A stretch of DNA of 63,506 bases from CAJXNP01 sp050305935 (GCA_050305935.1 JBNLGG010000019.1:1-63506), one strand, 5' to 3'. Counted from the stretch's first letter, positions 51,107 through 59,593 are shown. Notes: a model not told the origin generated them from the letters alone. A program made the numbers and translations.

Positions 51107-51913
51107 ATGAGAAACATAACACAAATACTAGCTATTGCCTTGCTTTGGGCATTTGTCCAAGGCTGTGGTGGTAAGAAAGAACAAACAGAAACTGCGGAAG
51201 AAACAGTTGAAGAAACATCGACCATTTCACTTACTCCTTACCATGATTCTCCCAGCTTTGATGATGCTATATTATCCATGAATTCTCCGGCACCAGATGA
51301 GGTAATTGAACAAAATACTGTCACATTTTCATTTGACGTCACCAATTATAAACTGGCTGCCCAAACTGCTGATGCAGGTATTAAGATGTGCGCAAACTCT
51401 GCTCAAGGCCAGCACATACACTTAATCCTGAACAATCAACCCTACACGGCGCACTACGAAGCTTCTTTTGAGAAGGATTTAGATGATGGGCATTATGTGG
51501 CCCTTTCATTTCTGAGCCGCTCATACCATGAAAGCGTGAAAAATCCCGAAGCTTACGTGCTAAGGCAATTTTCAGTAGGCGAAGCCAGTGGAGAGCCAGT
51601 AGACCTTACCTTGCCACATATGTTTTACAGTAGGCCAAAAGGAACCTATTCCGGAGAAGACACTAAAAAAGTGATTTTAGACTTTTACCTGGTGAATGCA
51701 GATTTATCTCCAGAAGGATATAAAGTTAAGGCTACCATCAATGGGGAGGAATTTATGATAACCGAATGGGCGCCACAGTTTATCGAGGGATTGCCCATGG
51801 GACAAAGCACAATAAAATTGGAATTAATGGATGCTGAGGGCAACCTGGTGAACAGTCCCTATAACCCAGTGGAAAGAACCATTACCCTGGAAGAGGGCGA
51901 ACAACCTGTTTAA
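51107..51913 (+). CDS. histidine-containing lipoprotein, unknown function
   Basis: A 268-residue lipoprotein (lipobox FVQGC, Cys20) with an acidic Glu/Thr linker (about 26-38). The core reads MCANSAQGQHIHLILNNQPY and, a little later, HYEASFEKDLDDGHYVALSF and SRSYHESVKNPEAY. Histidines 103, 105, 116, 129 and 141 plus Cys95 cluster in sequence, which would suit a metal site; the GQHIHL core recalls small periplasmic metal-related domains but I cannot name a family. A second beta domain fills about 165-255. It is separated from aspS by a shared terminator. Confidence 0.75.
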   Translation: MRNITQILAIALLWAFVQGCGGKKEQTETAEETVEETSTISLTPYHDSPSFDDAILSMNSPAPDEVIEQNTVTFSFDVTNYKLAAQTADAGIKMCANSAQGQHIHLILNNQPYTAHYEASFEKDLDDGHYVALSFLSRSYHESVKNPEAYVLRQFSVGEASGEPVDLTLPHMFYSRPKGTYSGEDTKKVILDFYLVNADLSPEGYKVKATINGEEFMITEWAPQFIEGLPMGQSTIKLELMDAEGNLVNSPYNPVERTITLEEGEQPV

Positions 51914-51930
51914 AGAAAAAAGAACGAAGG

Positions 51931-51960
51931 AAAACCGGATTTGATTAATCCGGTTTTTTT
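51931..51960 (+). terminator. terminator overlapping the aspS stop codon
   Basis: AAAACCGGATT pairs with AATCCGGTTTT around TGATT-like spacing and runs into TTTTTTT. The right arm is at the same time the last codons and stop of aspS on the other strand. On the minus strand the T tract is only four bases, so it is mainly a plus-strand terminator. Confidence 0.9.
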
Positions 51961-53699
51961 ATGTCCAATGATAATTCGTCTAACTGATCGCCACTTATGG
52001 TAGAAGGGGAATCGATCATCACATCTCTTCCACTATTATTTTTTGGGAAAGCAATATAGTCCCGGATCGAATCAGAACCACCAAATAATGCACAAAGCCT
52101 GTCAAAACCGTAGGCAATTCCACCGTGTGGAGGCGCTCCATATTCAAACGCATCCATCAGAAAGCCAAATTGTTTCTGCGCTTCCTCTTTCGTAAAACCG
52201 AGGCAATCAAACATGGTTTGCTGGATTTCACGATCATAAATCCTGATCGATCCACCACCTACTTCTACCCCATTGATTACCATATCATAGGCATTGGCTT
52301 TCACTGATCCGGGATCTGAAGACAGTTTATCCAGGTCTTCAGGATTAGGAGATGTAAATGGGTGGTGCATGGCGTGGAAGCGTTTCGTTTCCTCGTCCCA
52401 TTCCAATAATGGGAAATCCAGCACCCACAACGCCTTAAACACTTTTTTATCACGAAGGCCAAGGTCGGCTCCCATTTTTAGGCGCAATTCATTCAAAGCA
52501 TTTCTCGTATGAGCAGTTTCCCCTGAAAGTACGAGCATCAGGTCGCCTGGCGCTGCTCCCATTTTTTCCGCCCAACTTTTGAGGTCGTCTTCGCCATAAA
52601 ACTTATCCACAGATGATTTTAGGGAACCATCGGCATTATATTTTACATAAACTAATCCCTTCGCTCCGATCTGTGGTCGCTTCACATAGTCGGTTAATTC
52701 ATCTACTTGCTTCCTGGTATATTCAGCACAACCTTTTGCCACGATGCCCACTACTAATTCAGCGCTGTCAAATACATTAAATCCTTTTCCCTGAGCGACG
52801 TCATTTAGCTCTGTAAATTTCATCCCGAATCGCGTGTCAGGCTTGTCACTACCGTAATATTTCATGGCATCGTCGTAGCTCATTCTATCCACTTCGCTAA
52901 GCTCAACTCCAATGACACTTTTAAACAGGTGCTTCACAAGGCCCTCAAATGTAGTAAGGATATCTTCTCGCTCTACAAACGACATCTCACAGTCTATCTG
53001 GGTAAATTCCGGCTGACGGTCGGCCCTCAGGTCTTCATCCCTGAAACATTTAACAATTTGAAAATACCGGTCGTAACCGGAAACCATCAGCAATTGTTTG
53101 AATGTTTGAGGGGATTGGGGGAGCGCATAAAACTCCCCGTGATGTATCCTCGACGGCACTACAAAATCGCGGGCTCCTTCTGGTGTAGATTTTATTAAGA
53201 ACGGAGTCTCGATCTCCATGAACTTTTGGCCATCAAGGTACTTCCTCGTTTCCTGCAACATTTTGTGGCGCAGCTCCAGGCTTTTCCTCACCGGGTTTCT
53301 TCGCAAATCCAGGTAGCGGTATTTCATTCGAAGATCCTCACCCCCATCGGTTTCATCCTCGATGGTAAATGGGGGAACCTTTGATTTATTTAGGACCTTT
53401 AATTCGGAAACATTTATTTCAATATCACCAGTGGGGATTTTATCATTTTTTGAAAACCTTTCTACTACCACTCCCTTGGTCTGGACGACAAATTCCCTTC
53501 CCAGGGTGCGAACAACATCAATTACGGTGCGATCCGTTTTACTTTCGTCAAAGATCAATTGGGTAATACCATACCGGTCTCTCAGATCTACCCAGATCAT
53601 TCCACCTTTGTCGCGAATCCTCTGTACCCATCCGCTTAGTGTTACTTCACTGTTTACATGATTGATTCGTAGCTCACCACAGGTGTGTGTTCTTAACAT
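51945..53699 (-). CDS. aspS: aspartyl-tRNA synthetase
   Basis: Charges tRNA-Asp. 584 residues with the bacterial layout: N-terminal anticodon-binding OB fold (SGWVQRIRDKGGMIWVDLRD), class II core with SPQTFKQLLMVSGYDRYFQI and CFRDEDLRADRQPEFTQIDC, an inserted GAD domain (about 300-420) and the motif 3 region GGIAYGFDRLCALFGG. ATG at 53699 has a -7 element 26 bases upstream. Convergent with the histidine-containing lipoprotein gene. Confidence 0.99.
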   Translation of the reverse strand: MLRTHTCGELRINHVNSEVTLSGWVQRIRDKGGMIWVDLRDRYGITQLIFDESKTDRTVIDVVRTLGREFVVQTKGVVVERFSKNDKIPTGDIEINVSELKVLNKSKVPPFTIEDETDGGEDLRMKYRYLDLRRNPVRKSLELRHKMLQETRKYLDGQKFMEIETPFLIKSTPEGARDFVVPSRIHHGEFYALPQSPQTFKQLLMVSGYDRYFQIVKCFRDEDLRADRQPEFTQIDCEMSFVEREDILTTFEGLVKHLFKSVIGVELSEVDRMSYDDAMKYYGSDKPDTRFGMKFTELNDVAQGKGFNVFDSAELVVGIVAKGCAEYTRKQVDELTDYVKRPQIGAKGLVYVKYNADGSLKSSVDKFYGEDDLKSWAEKMGAAPGDLMLVLSGETAHTRNALNELRLKMGADLGLRDKKVFKALWVLDFPLLEWDEETKRFHAMHHPFTSPNPEDLDKLSSDPGSVKANAYDMVINGVEVGGGSIRIYDREIQQTMFDCLGFTKEEAQKQFGFLMDAFEYGAPPHGGIAYGFDRLCALFGGSDSIRDYIAFPKNNSGRDVMIDSPSTISGDQLDELSLDIKKPD

Positions 53700-53725
53700 G
53701 ACATCCGTTTTTAAAATTCAGACGG

Positions 53726-53733
53726 CAAATGTA
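53726..53733 (-). promoter_or_regulatory. -7 promoter element (TACATTTG) for aspS
   Basis: Minus-strand TACATTTGCC fits TAnnTTTG, 26 bases before the aspS ATG; divergent from the hemB element. Confidence 0.5.
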
Positions 53734-53816
53734 AAAATAATTTTAAAGCTCTGGTACTTAGCCCTGAAAATGAATGCATTATTTGGCTTTTCGATCAAAA
53801 TTTTGGCTTTAGATTG

Positions 53817-53824
53817 TATCTTTG
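53817..53824 (+). promoter_or_regulatory. -7 promoter element (TATCTTTG) for hemB
   Basis: TATCTTTGGC, identical over ten bases to the elements before nadK and scpA; 34 bases before the hemB ATG at 53859. It makes the upstream TTG at 53814 unlikely as the start. Confidence 0.55.
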
Positions 53825-53858
53825 GCAAAATGATTTTTTGAGCAAATCACGCCCCGTT

Positions 53859-54827
53859 ATGTTAATAAGACCAAGAAGGAACCGTAAAAACCAGATCATC
53901 AGGGAAATGGTGGAAGAAAACAAACTACACCTTTCCGACTTCATCTTTCCGCTGTTTTTATTGAATGGGAAAAACCAAAAGATCGAAGTAAGCAGCATGC
54001 CCGGGATTTTTAGGTTTTCCATCGACTTGCTAAAGGAAGAAATAAATGATTGTCTGAAAAAAGGTATTAGTTCATTTTGCCTGTTTCCAGCAGTGGAAGA
54101 AAAGTACAAGGACAAGTATGCAATCTATTCGTATAGCCAGGAAAATTTTTATTTAAAAGCAATTGAATCCTTAAAAAAGGATTTTCCTGATATTGTCATC
54201 ATGACGGATGTTGCGATGGATCCCTATTCTTCCGATGGTCATGACGGGATTGTAGAAGATGGTGAAATAGTCAACGATCCGACCTTGGAGGTATTAGCAA
54301 AAATGGCAGTGGCGCAAGCCGAAGCCGGGGCAGATATAATCGGTCCATCCGATATGATGGATGGAAGGGTGGGCTACATCAGGGAAGCACTCGATTTAAA
54401 GGGATTTACCAATACCTCGATCATGAGCTATACGGCTAAATATGCCAGCGCTTTTTACGGACCATTTCGTGATGCACTTGACTCCGCCCCAAAAAGTGGT
54501 GACAAGAAAACCTATCAAATGAATCCGGCAAATGTGCGTGAAGCCATAATTGAAGCTCAGTTGGACGAAGAAGAAGGAGCAGATATGTTAATGGTAAAAC
54601 CGGCATTAGCTTACCTGGACGTTATTAAAACCCTGAGTGAATACTCAAACCTCCCCATCGCTGCCTATAACGTAAGCGGGGAATATGCGATGATAAAAGC
54701 TGCCGCAGCGAATGGATGGCTCGATGGAAAAAACGCCATGGTGGAAGCCTTATTAAGTATGAAGCGAGCGGGAGCAAAAATAATTCTCACCTATTTTGCT
54801 AAAGAATTTGCCGAACTTGTCAAATAA
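53859..54827 (+). CDS. hemB: porphobilinogen synthase (delta-aminolevulinate dehydratase)
   Basis: Condenses two aminolevulinate molecules to porphobilinogen in heme synthesis. 322 residues from ATG 53859. The two Schiff-base lysines are K194 (MSYTAKYASAFYGPFR) and K247 (MLMVKPALAYLDVIKTL), as in Escherichia coli. The metal loop reads MTDVAMDPYSSDGHDG, with Asp and no Cys, so the enzyme belongs to the class without the catalytic zinc cysteines and likely depends on magnesium or potassium. No other heme gene is nearby. Confidence 0.98.
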   Translation: MLIRPRRNRKNQIIREMVEENKLHLSDFIFPLFLLNGKNQKIEVSSMPGIFRFSIDLLKEEINDCLKKGISSFCLFPAVEEKYKDKYAIYSYSQENFYLKAIESLKKDFPDIVIMTDVAMDPYSSDGHDGIVEDGEIVNDPTLEVLAKMAVAQAEAGADIIGPSDMMDGRVGYIREALDLKGFTNTSIMSYTAKYASAFYGPFRDALDSAPKSGDKKTYQMNPANVREAIIEAQLDEEEGADMLMVKPALAYLDVIKTLSEYSNLPIAAYNVSGEYAMIKAAAANGWLDGKNAMVEALLSMKRAGAKIILTYFAKEFAELVK

Positions 54828-54869
54828 TCGCTTAATCAATCCGTTGTTTTTCGTTAAACAAAAGCCTGA

Positions 54870-55709
54870 ATGAAGAAGCTTTTTTTCCTAATCGTACTCT
54901 TACTAATTTTTTCCCGGCTCAAGGCACAGGACGAAGGTGAAGAAACCAATCTCTATTTCGGTCAACCGGACAGCACTTTCAGTCTGATCAGGGAATCTCC
55001 CATTACCATCAATCTTGATGAGGAAGAGGAGGAGGAAGATGAAGAAAAGAAAGAAAAAAAGCCTAAGAAAAAAGTTTTCTACGGTGTCAAAACCAAAAAA
55101 GGATTTACCCGGAGAGGTTATGGAAATAATGTAACGCTGGAATTGTTTTACTATTTAAAACAGGCTCCCACGGAGGTTGACCCCTATGTTCCAGAAATTT
55201 TCTGGTACGACGTTACCCAAAAAAAAATAAGAAGCGCCCGGGAATTTGACCCACGCAAAGGATACATTTTACATGGTCCATATAAAGTGCTGGTGGGAAA
55301 TAACCTGGTGGAGGATGGCATCTTCTACTACGGGATGAAGCATGGTCGCTGGACAAATTATGACAAAGAGGGTATCCTCCTCAATAAGGAAAAGTATTAC
55401 AAGGGTTGGCCCAAGGAATCAAAAGTGAAATACTATGCCAATGATCAAACCAAGCTTAAGGAAATCATACCCTTGGTCTACGGGGAGAAACAAGGGGATT
55501 ACTATTATTTTCACGAAAATGGTATGATCGCTTTAAAGGGAGAATATAAAGAAGGGGAGAAGGTGGGTCGCTGGACAGAATTTTACCCATTTCTAAACCG
55601 ACGAAAAAAGGAAATAGTCTACCCAAGCAGTCCGTACGACAAAACCACCAAACCTTATATTAGTCGCGAATGGAACCGACGGGGGCAGGTAGTCTACCAG
55701 AGGGATTGA
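54870..55709 (+). CDS. exported MORN-like repeat protein
   Basis: A 279-residue exported protein, signal ending RLKAQ. After an acidic then basic stretch (EEEEEEDEEKKEKKPKKK, about 51-68) come repeats of the MORN/YwqK type: GYILHGPYKVLVGNNLVEDG, FYYGMKHGRWTNYDKEGILL, KLKEIIPLVYGEKQGDYYYF and KGEYKEGEKVGRWTEFYPF. These repeats are widespread in Bacteroidota envelope proteins; function is unknown. Its TGA touches the stop of the convergent unknown gene at 55710. Confidence 0.85.
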   Translation: MKKLFFLIVLLLIFSRLKAQDEGEETNLYFGQPDSTFSLIRESPITINLDEEEEEEDEEKKEKKPKKKVFYGVKTKKGFTRRGYGNNVTLELFYYLKQAPTEVDPYVPEIFWYDVTQKKIRSAREFDPRKGYILHGPYKVLVGNNLVEDGIFYYGMKHGRWTNYDKEGILLNKEKYYKGWPKESKVKYYANDQTKLKEIIPLVYGEKQGDYYYFHENGMIALKGEYKEGEKVGRWTEFYPFLNRRKKEIVYPSSPYDKTTKPYISREWNRRGQVVYQRD

Positions 55710-56108
55710 TTATGCGTGAAGTACTCCCTTCTTTCCTATTAATTCTATTTCGATAAGGTTTTCTTCCTTGATACTACCTTCTACGAACACAAATTTCTTG
55801 TCAAACAACTGGTTGTTTGCGTAATAGCTCACCCAATACTCATTGTTGAGCTGAAAGACAGAAGTGTCGATGGGCTCGATCAACGCAAATTTATTTGCCT
55901 CCACCCTGCCTATCAAATGCCTAAGTATCGATGTTTTTCGCTTTTCACCATCAATGGTTCCATAGCCTTTGGATGACACCAATACATTGTCGATTTCAAA
56001 ATCATTTTTGTTAAGAAGGTATACCTTCCACGAATCGAGGGCTTTATTTTCCTGAATAATCGCTACGTCCACTCCGGACACCTTAGGCATGTGAATATCT
56101 TTCCTCAT
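55710..56108 (-). CDS. conserved small protein, unknown function
   Basis: A 132-residue cytoplasmic protein I cannot name, though its pattern feels conserved in Bacteroidota: IQENKALDSWKVYLLNKNDF, VLVSSKGYGTIDGEKRKTSI, LRHLIGRVEANKFALIEPID, EYWVSYYANNQLFDKKFVFV and a final IELIGKKGVL. It looks like an all-beta domain with one helix. No signal or membrane segment. Start ATG 56108, with an alternative at residue 7 (MPKVSG). It directly abuts the MORN-like gene; a link is unproven. Confidence 0.75.
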   Translation of the reverse strand: MRKDIHMPKVSGVDVAIIQENKALDSWKVYLLNKNDFEIDNVLVSSKGYGTIDGEKRKTSILRHLIGRVEANKFALIEPIDTSVFQLNNEYWVSYYANNQLFDKKFVFVEGSIKEENLIEIELIGKKGVLHA

Positions 56109-56266
56109 AATCTCCTTTTTTATTATTCACTATTAAAAGGAGCAATTTAATCAAGAATAAGTTTTCCGTCATCGTCCCAAAATCATCATTTGTCATTTTT
56201 TTATTACCCGCCCAGCTATATACTTGTCAATTTTAGTAATTTAAATTCCGATTGGTTTAAACTCAG

Positions 56267-58345
56267 ATGTGTGATATGTGGGCTCAATACGCCGGAAATT
56301 CTTTGGCTAATCGGATTATTCTGATAATCCTCATTATTTCATTTTCTTCGTTCCTGTTTGCTCAGCAAACAAAAATTCAATGGGCTGGAAAAGTCGAGTA
56401 TCAATTCAATAATTATCATGAAATTCATTTTTCAGGGATGGAAGTGATGGGTCCACCAAATGCCTTTCCTCCGGGAGTACTTAGCCAGAGAGCATTTCGG
56501 TTAAAGTCTGATCGATCATATGGTACACTGGTCGTTAGCTTCAGCAAGCCTCAAAATGTCCAGCATGTCATTATTGTTGAAAACTACAATCCCGGACGGC
56601 TTACCCAAATAAAACTGAAAGATACGGATGGAAAATACCACCTGATCTATCAAAAATCCGCCGAACGGATCAGGCAGGATTTCAGGACTTTGATCGTGAG
56701 CATGCCTCGTACGACGTACAAAGTAGAAACCATTGAGTTAAACATCAACTGCATCTCAGAACCAGCGATCTACCAGGTAGATGCCATTGGAGTATTGGAC
56801 GCAGAGGGACTGGACGTCATCAAATCGGAACTGAGGGGAGCCAATTTTAATATTGAGCAGGAAGTAACATTTGCCGAGAAAAAAGAATTGCTCACCGATG
56901 CAATTAATTCAAAGTATACTGAAGTAAAACCCTTGGTTTCACACGACGGAACCACCCTCTATTTTTCAAGATTATATACACCCGACAATGTAGATGGTAT
57001 TGCAGATCCACAGGATATTTATTTTTCCAAATACCTGAATGGTCAATGGACAAAAGCTTTCAACATTGGTTCTCCCTTAAATGACGAAATGGCAAACGGG
57101 ATATGCTCTATCTCTCCTGATGGAAACTCTATCCTGGTGATTAACGGCTACGAACCTTACGGAAAGATCAGCCCTGGTGTTTCCTTATCAACAAAAACAG
57201 CCAGTGGGTGGAGTAAGCCAAAAAAAATTGATATAATCGGATTTGAAAATATAAGTAAGTACCAGGATTTCTACCTTTCGCCCGACCAGCAATACATTAT
57301 TCTCGCCATCGAAAACACGGACTCTCATGGTGATCAGGACCTTTTTATCAGCAAAAAAATCGGACCAAACCAGTACAGCAAACCCAAGAATATGGGGGGT
57401 ATTATTAATACGGCTAAAGCAGAATTTTCACCTTTCCTGTCCCTGGATGGCAAAACATTGTACTTCGCTTCGGAAGGGCATGGTGGCTATGGCCAAAGTG
57501 ATATTTACAAAACCACTCGCCTTGATGATAGCTGGCAGAACTGGTCGCCCCCTAAAAATATGGGGCCTGCTGTCAATACATCCAGTTGGGATGCCTATTT
57601 CAGCATCACCTCCAGTGGCGACTATGCATATTTCGTTTCCTCTGAAGGATCACGTGATGGAAAGGAAAACATTTTCAGAATACCCCTTTGGCAGGATTAT
57701 TCGGATGAGCCGAAAACCGACCTGATCACATTTACCGGACGGGTGATCAACGGAAAGACAAACCTGCCGATCAGCAGTGATATTTATTTGCAAAATGAAA
57801 ACAATAAAAATACCTATAGATCGGTCTCCGATAAGATCACCGGTGAATTTAACTTGTTCGTTCCCGCCGGGCGGGACCATCAGTTCCAGGTGAACGCTCC
57901 GGGATATATTGCCTTTGAGGAAGATGTGAGCCTGGAAGGGATCCAACCTGGCGAGACTGTGGTGAAAATAGTAAAGCTCATGCCGATAGAAGTGGGGCAG
58001 GTTGTAACACTGAATAACCTGTTTTTCGAGCGGGGCGAGGCAAACTTATTGGATAAATCATTGCCGACTTTGGATCGCCTGCTTCAGCTTATGATGGAAA
58101 ATCCCTCACTGGAAATTGAACTTTCCGGCCACACAGATGGCCTGGGCGGAAGAACGGCTAACGAGGTGCTCAGCCAGGAACGTGTGGATCGAATTAAGGA
58201 ATATTTGGTTCAATTTGGCATAGAGAAAAACCGCGTATCGACCATTGGCTTTGGGGGACGATATCCCGTAGCTCCTTCAGACACCGAAGAAAACCGGGCA
58301 AAAAACCGCCGGGTGGAGGTGAAGATTTTGCAGATTAATAGTTAG
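56267..58345 (+). CDS. OmpA-family protein with PD40 propeller, second copy
   Basis: A 692-residue paralogue of the protein at 21250 with the same order: signal (ending LFAQ), discoidin-like domain (GTLVVSFSKPQNVQHVIIVE, YNPGRLTQIKLKDTDGKYHL), PD40 propeller (KPLVSHDGTTLYFSRLYTPD, SPFLSLDGKTLYFASEGHGG), carboxypeptidase-like domain (FTGRVINGKTNLPISSDIY) and OmpA domain (LSGHTDGLGGRTANEVLSQE, KNRRVEVKIL). The peptidoglycan-contact Asp and Arg are present. Two ATGs, 56267 and 56276, could be the start. A 58-residue membrane protein gene follows 3 bases later. Confidence 0.9.
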   Translation: MCDMWAQYAGNSLANRIILIILIISFSSFLFAQQTKIQWAGKVEYQFNNYHEIHFSGMEVMGPPNAFPPGVLSQRAFRLKSDRSYGTLVVSFSKPQNVQHVIIVENYNPGRLTQIKLKDTDGKYHLIYQKSAERIRQDFRTLIVSMPRTTYKVETIELNINCISEPAIYQVDAIGVLDAEGLDVIKSELRGANFNIEQEVTFAEKKELLTDAINSKYTEVKPLVSHDGTTLYFSRLYTPDNVDGIADPQDIYFSKYLNGQWTKAFNIGSPLNDEMANGICSISPDGNSILVINGYEPYGKISPGVSLSTKTASGWSKPKKIDIIGFENISKYQDFYLSPDQQYIILAIENTDSHGDQDLFISKKIGPNQYSKPKNMGGIINTAKAEFSPFLSLDGKTLYFASEGHGGYGQSDIYKTTRLDDSWQNWSPPKNMGPAVNTSSWDAYFSITSSGDYAYFVSSEGSRDGKENIFRIPLWQDYSDEPKTDLITFTGRVINGKTNLPISSDIYLQNENNKNTYRSVSDKITGEFNLFVPAGRDHQFQVNAPGYIAFEEDVSLEGIQPGETVVKIVKLMPIEVGQVVTLNNLFFERGEANLLDKSLPTLDRLLQLMMENPSLEIELSGHTDGLGGRTANEVLSQERVDRIKEYLVQFGIEKNRVSTIGFGGRYPVAPSDTEENRAKNRRVEVKILQINS

Positions 58346-58348
58346 CAA

Positions 58349-58525
58349 ATGGCCGGATTAACAATCATGGAAATTATTGGAGCATTTATAGTATGGGTGT
58401 TTTCCGGATTTAAAAAGAGTTTTAAGCATTACCGTAATGCTGGAGGAAAAATGTATGTTTTCAATATTCTTATAGGATTTATTGTCACATTTAGCATTTT
58501 AATTCTTATCACCAATTTATTTTAG
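58349..58525 (+). CDS. 58-residue two-helix membrane protein
   Basis: A short gene, ATG 58349 to TAG 58525, 3 bases after the OmpA/PD40 gene. It encodes two hydrophobic helices (MEIIGAFIVWVFSGF and VFNILIGFIVTFSILILI) separated by a basic loop FKKSFKHYRNAGGKM. The length, intact frame, tight spacing and a charged cytoplasmic loop make a real gene likely. Unrecognised family; it could be a small partner of the upstream protein or of the envelope. Repeats begin about 20 bases after it. Confidence 0.6.
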   Translation: MAGLTIMEIIGAFIVWVFSGFKKSFKHYRNAGGKMYVFNILIGFIVTFSILILITNLF

Positions 58526-58873
58526 TAGACCGCATTTTACACCTCTCATCCCGTCTTTCCTGCGAAGGCAGCCAGCCTCGTCGGCTATACTGGGAATCAT
58601 AGATCATTTACCTGGCTCAGAATATGGATTGTCCTCGAAGCTCTCTCCTCCAAATTACCCTACTGAGCTAACCAATTCCCGGATGATGCCTGTCTACACA
58701 GGCATGACGTACCTCCATCATCATTGCCGCGAATGCGGGAATCTTAGATAAACTACCTTGCTTATAGAAGGGAATTATTGGCACGGATCCAGGGGCCTTT
58801 TCCCTTAGTCACCACAATTGGGTCAGCAATACCTCCGAAGATACCAGCCATTACAAGCATAAAGATTTTTAAT
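58526..58873. repeat. intergenic region with degenerate palindromic repeat units
   Basis: About 350 bases without a supported gene. Three imperfect units, around 58545-58604, 58683-58710 and 58718-58750, resemble the dispersed intergenic elements of type GTCATTCCCGCGAAGGCGGGAA. The middle one is the perfect hairpin ATGCCTGT-CTAC-ACAGGCAT (58686-58705). The outer two share GGGAATC[A/T]TAGAT (58592-58604 and 58737-58749) and a following TACCT. The remainder, 58760-58873, holds only a short 32-codon minus-strand frame. Confidence 0.6.
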
Positions 58874-59593
58874 TCAATTCCTCCACCGGCTTACAAACTG
58901 ATCAAAGGCTTCGCGGTAGTTATCGGTCACCGGAATGTGATTTTCCCCTATTTGCACGGAGTTTTTTGTGAGCGAATCTACTTTTGACAAGGATACAATG
59001 TAGGAGCGGTGAATGCGCATAAACTGCTGACCCGGCAGGATGTCCTCTAAGTTTTTTAGGCTTGTCAGCGAAAGAATTACCTTTCCACTCGCCACATGTA
59101 CTTTGACATAGTCTTTAAATCCTTCGATGTACTTGATTTCATCGTAAGCTACCCGGACAAGTGAATGTTCCACTTTTAAAAACAAGTATTGCTCCGAAGA
59201 ATCGCGGCTTTGTATTGCTCTTTGAAATTCCAGTTGGGCTTTAACCTTGTTTGCCGCCTGGAGGAATTCCTCATAGCTGAAGGGTTTCAGAAGATAGTCG
59301 ACCGCATCCACCTTGTAGCCCTCTATCGCAAACTGATCATAGGCGGTAGTAAAAACTAATTTGACTGCATATTTACCGGAGGACAGCACCTGTGCAAGCT
59401 CCACGCCGGTCATTCCTTTCATCTGTATGTCCAGGAAAATTACATCTGCTTGTCCGTCGTAGATGGATTTAAGTGCGTCAATGCCATTATCACAACGGGC
59501 GGCCAACTCAAGGAAGGGTGTCTGATCGATATAAGAACAGATCAGGTCCAAGGCCAAAGGTTCGTCGTCAACGGCTATGCATCGAAGTTTCAT
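58874..59593 (-). CDS. LytTR-family response regulator
   Basis: A 239-residue response regulator: receiver domain with acidic pair IAVDDEPLALDLI, phospho-acceptor D55 in VIFLDIQMKGMTG, the Lys in YLLKPFSYEEFLQA, then a LytTR DNA-binding domain (about 135-239) with DEIKYIEGFKDYVKVHVASG and FMRIHRSYIVSLSKVDS. I use the ATG at 59593 (MKLRCIAVDDEP); an ATG at 59608 would add five residues. It pairs with the LytS-type kinase gene 72 bases upstream. LytTR regulators bind paired direct repeats, not identified here. Confidence 0.95.
   Translation of the reverse strand: MKLRCIAVDDEPLALDLICSYIDQTPFLELAARCDNGIDALKSIYDGQADVIFLDIQMKGMTGVELAQVLSSGKYAVKLVFTTAYDQFAIEGYKVDAVDYLLKPFSYEEFLQAANKVKAQLEFQRAIQSRDSSEQYLFLKVEHSLVRVAYDEIKYIEGFKDYVKVHVASGKVILSLTSLKNLEDILPGQQFMRIHRSYIVSLSKVDSLTKNSVQIGENHIPVTDNYREAFDQFVSRWRN

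Noticed and set aside
58778..58987. A 69-codon plus-strand frame across the repeat region and response-regulator end
   Set aside because: Antisense to the conserved LytTR domain, with no domain of its own.
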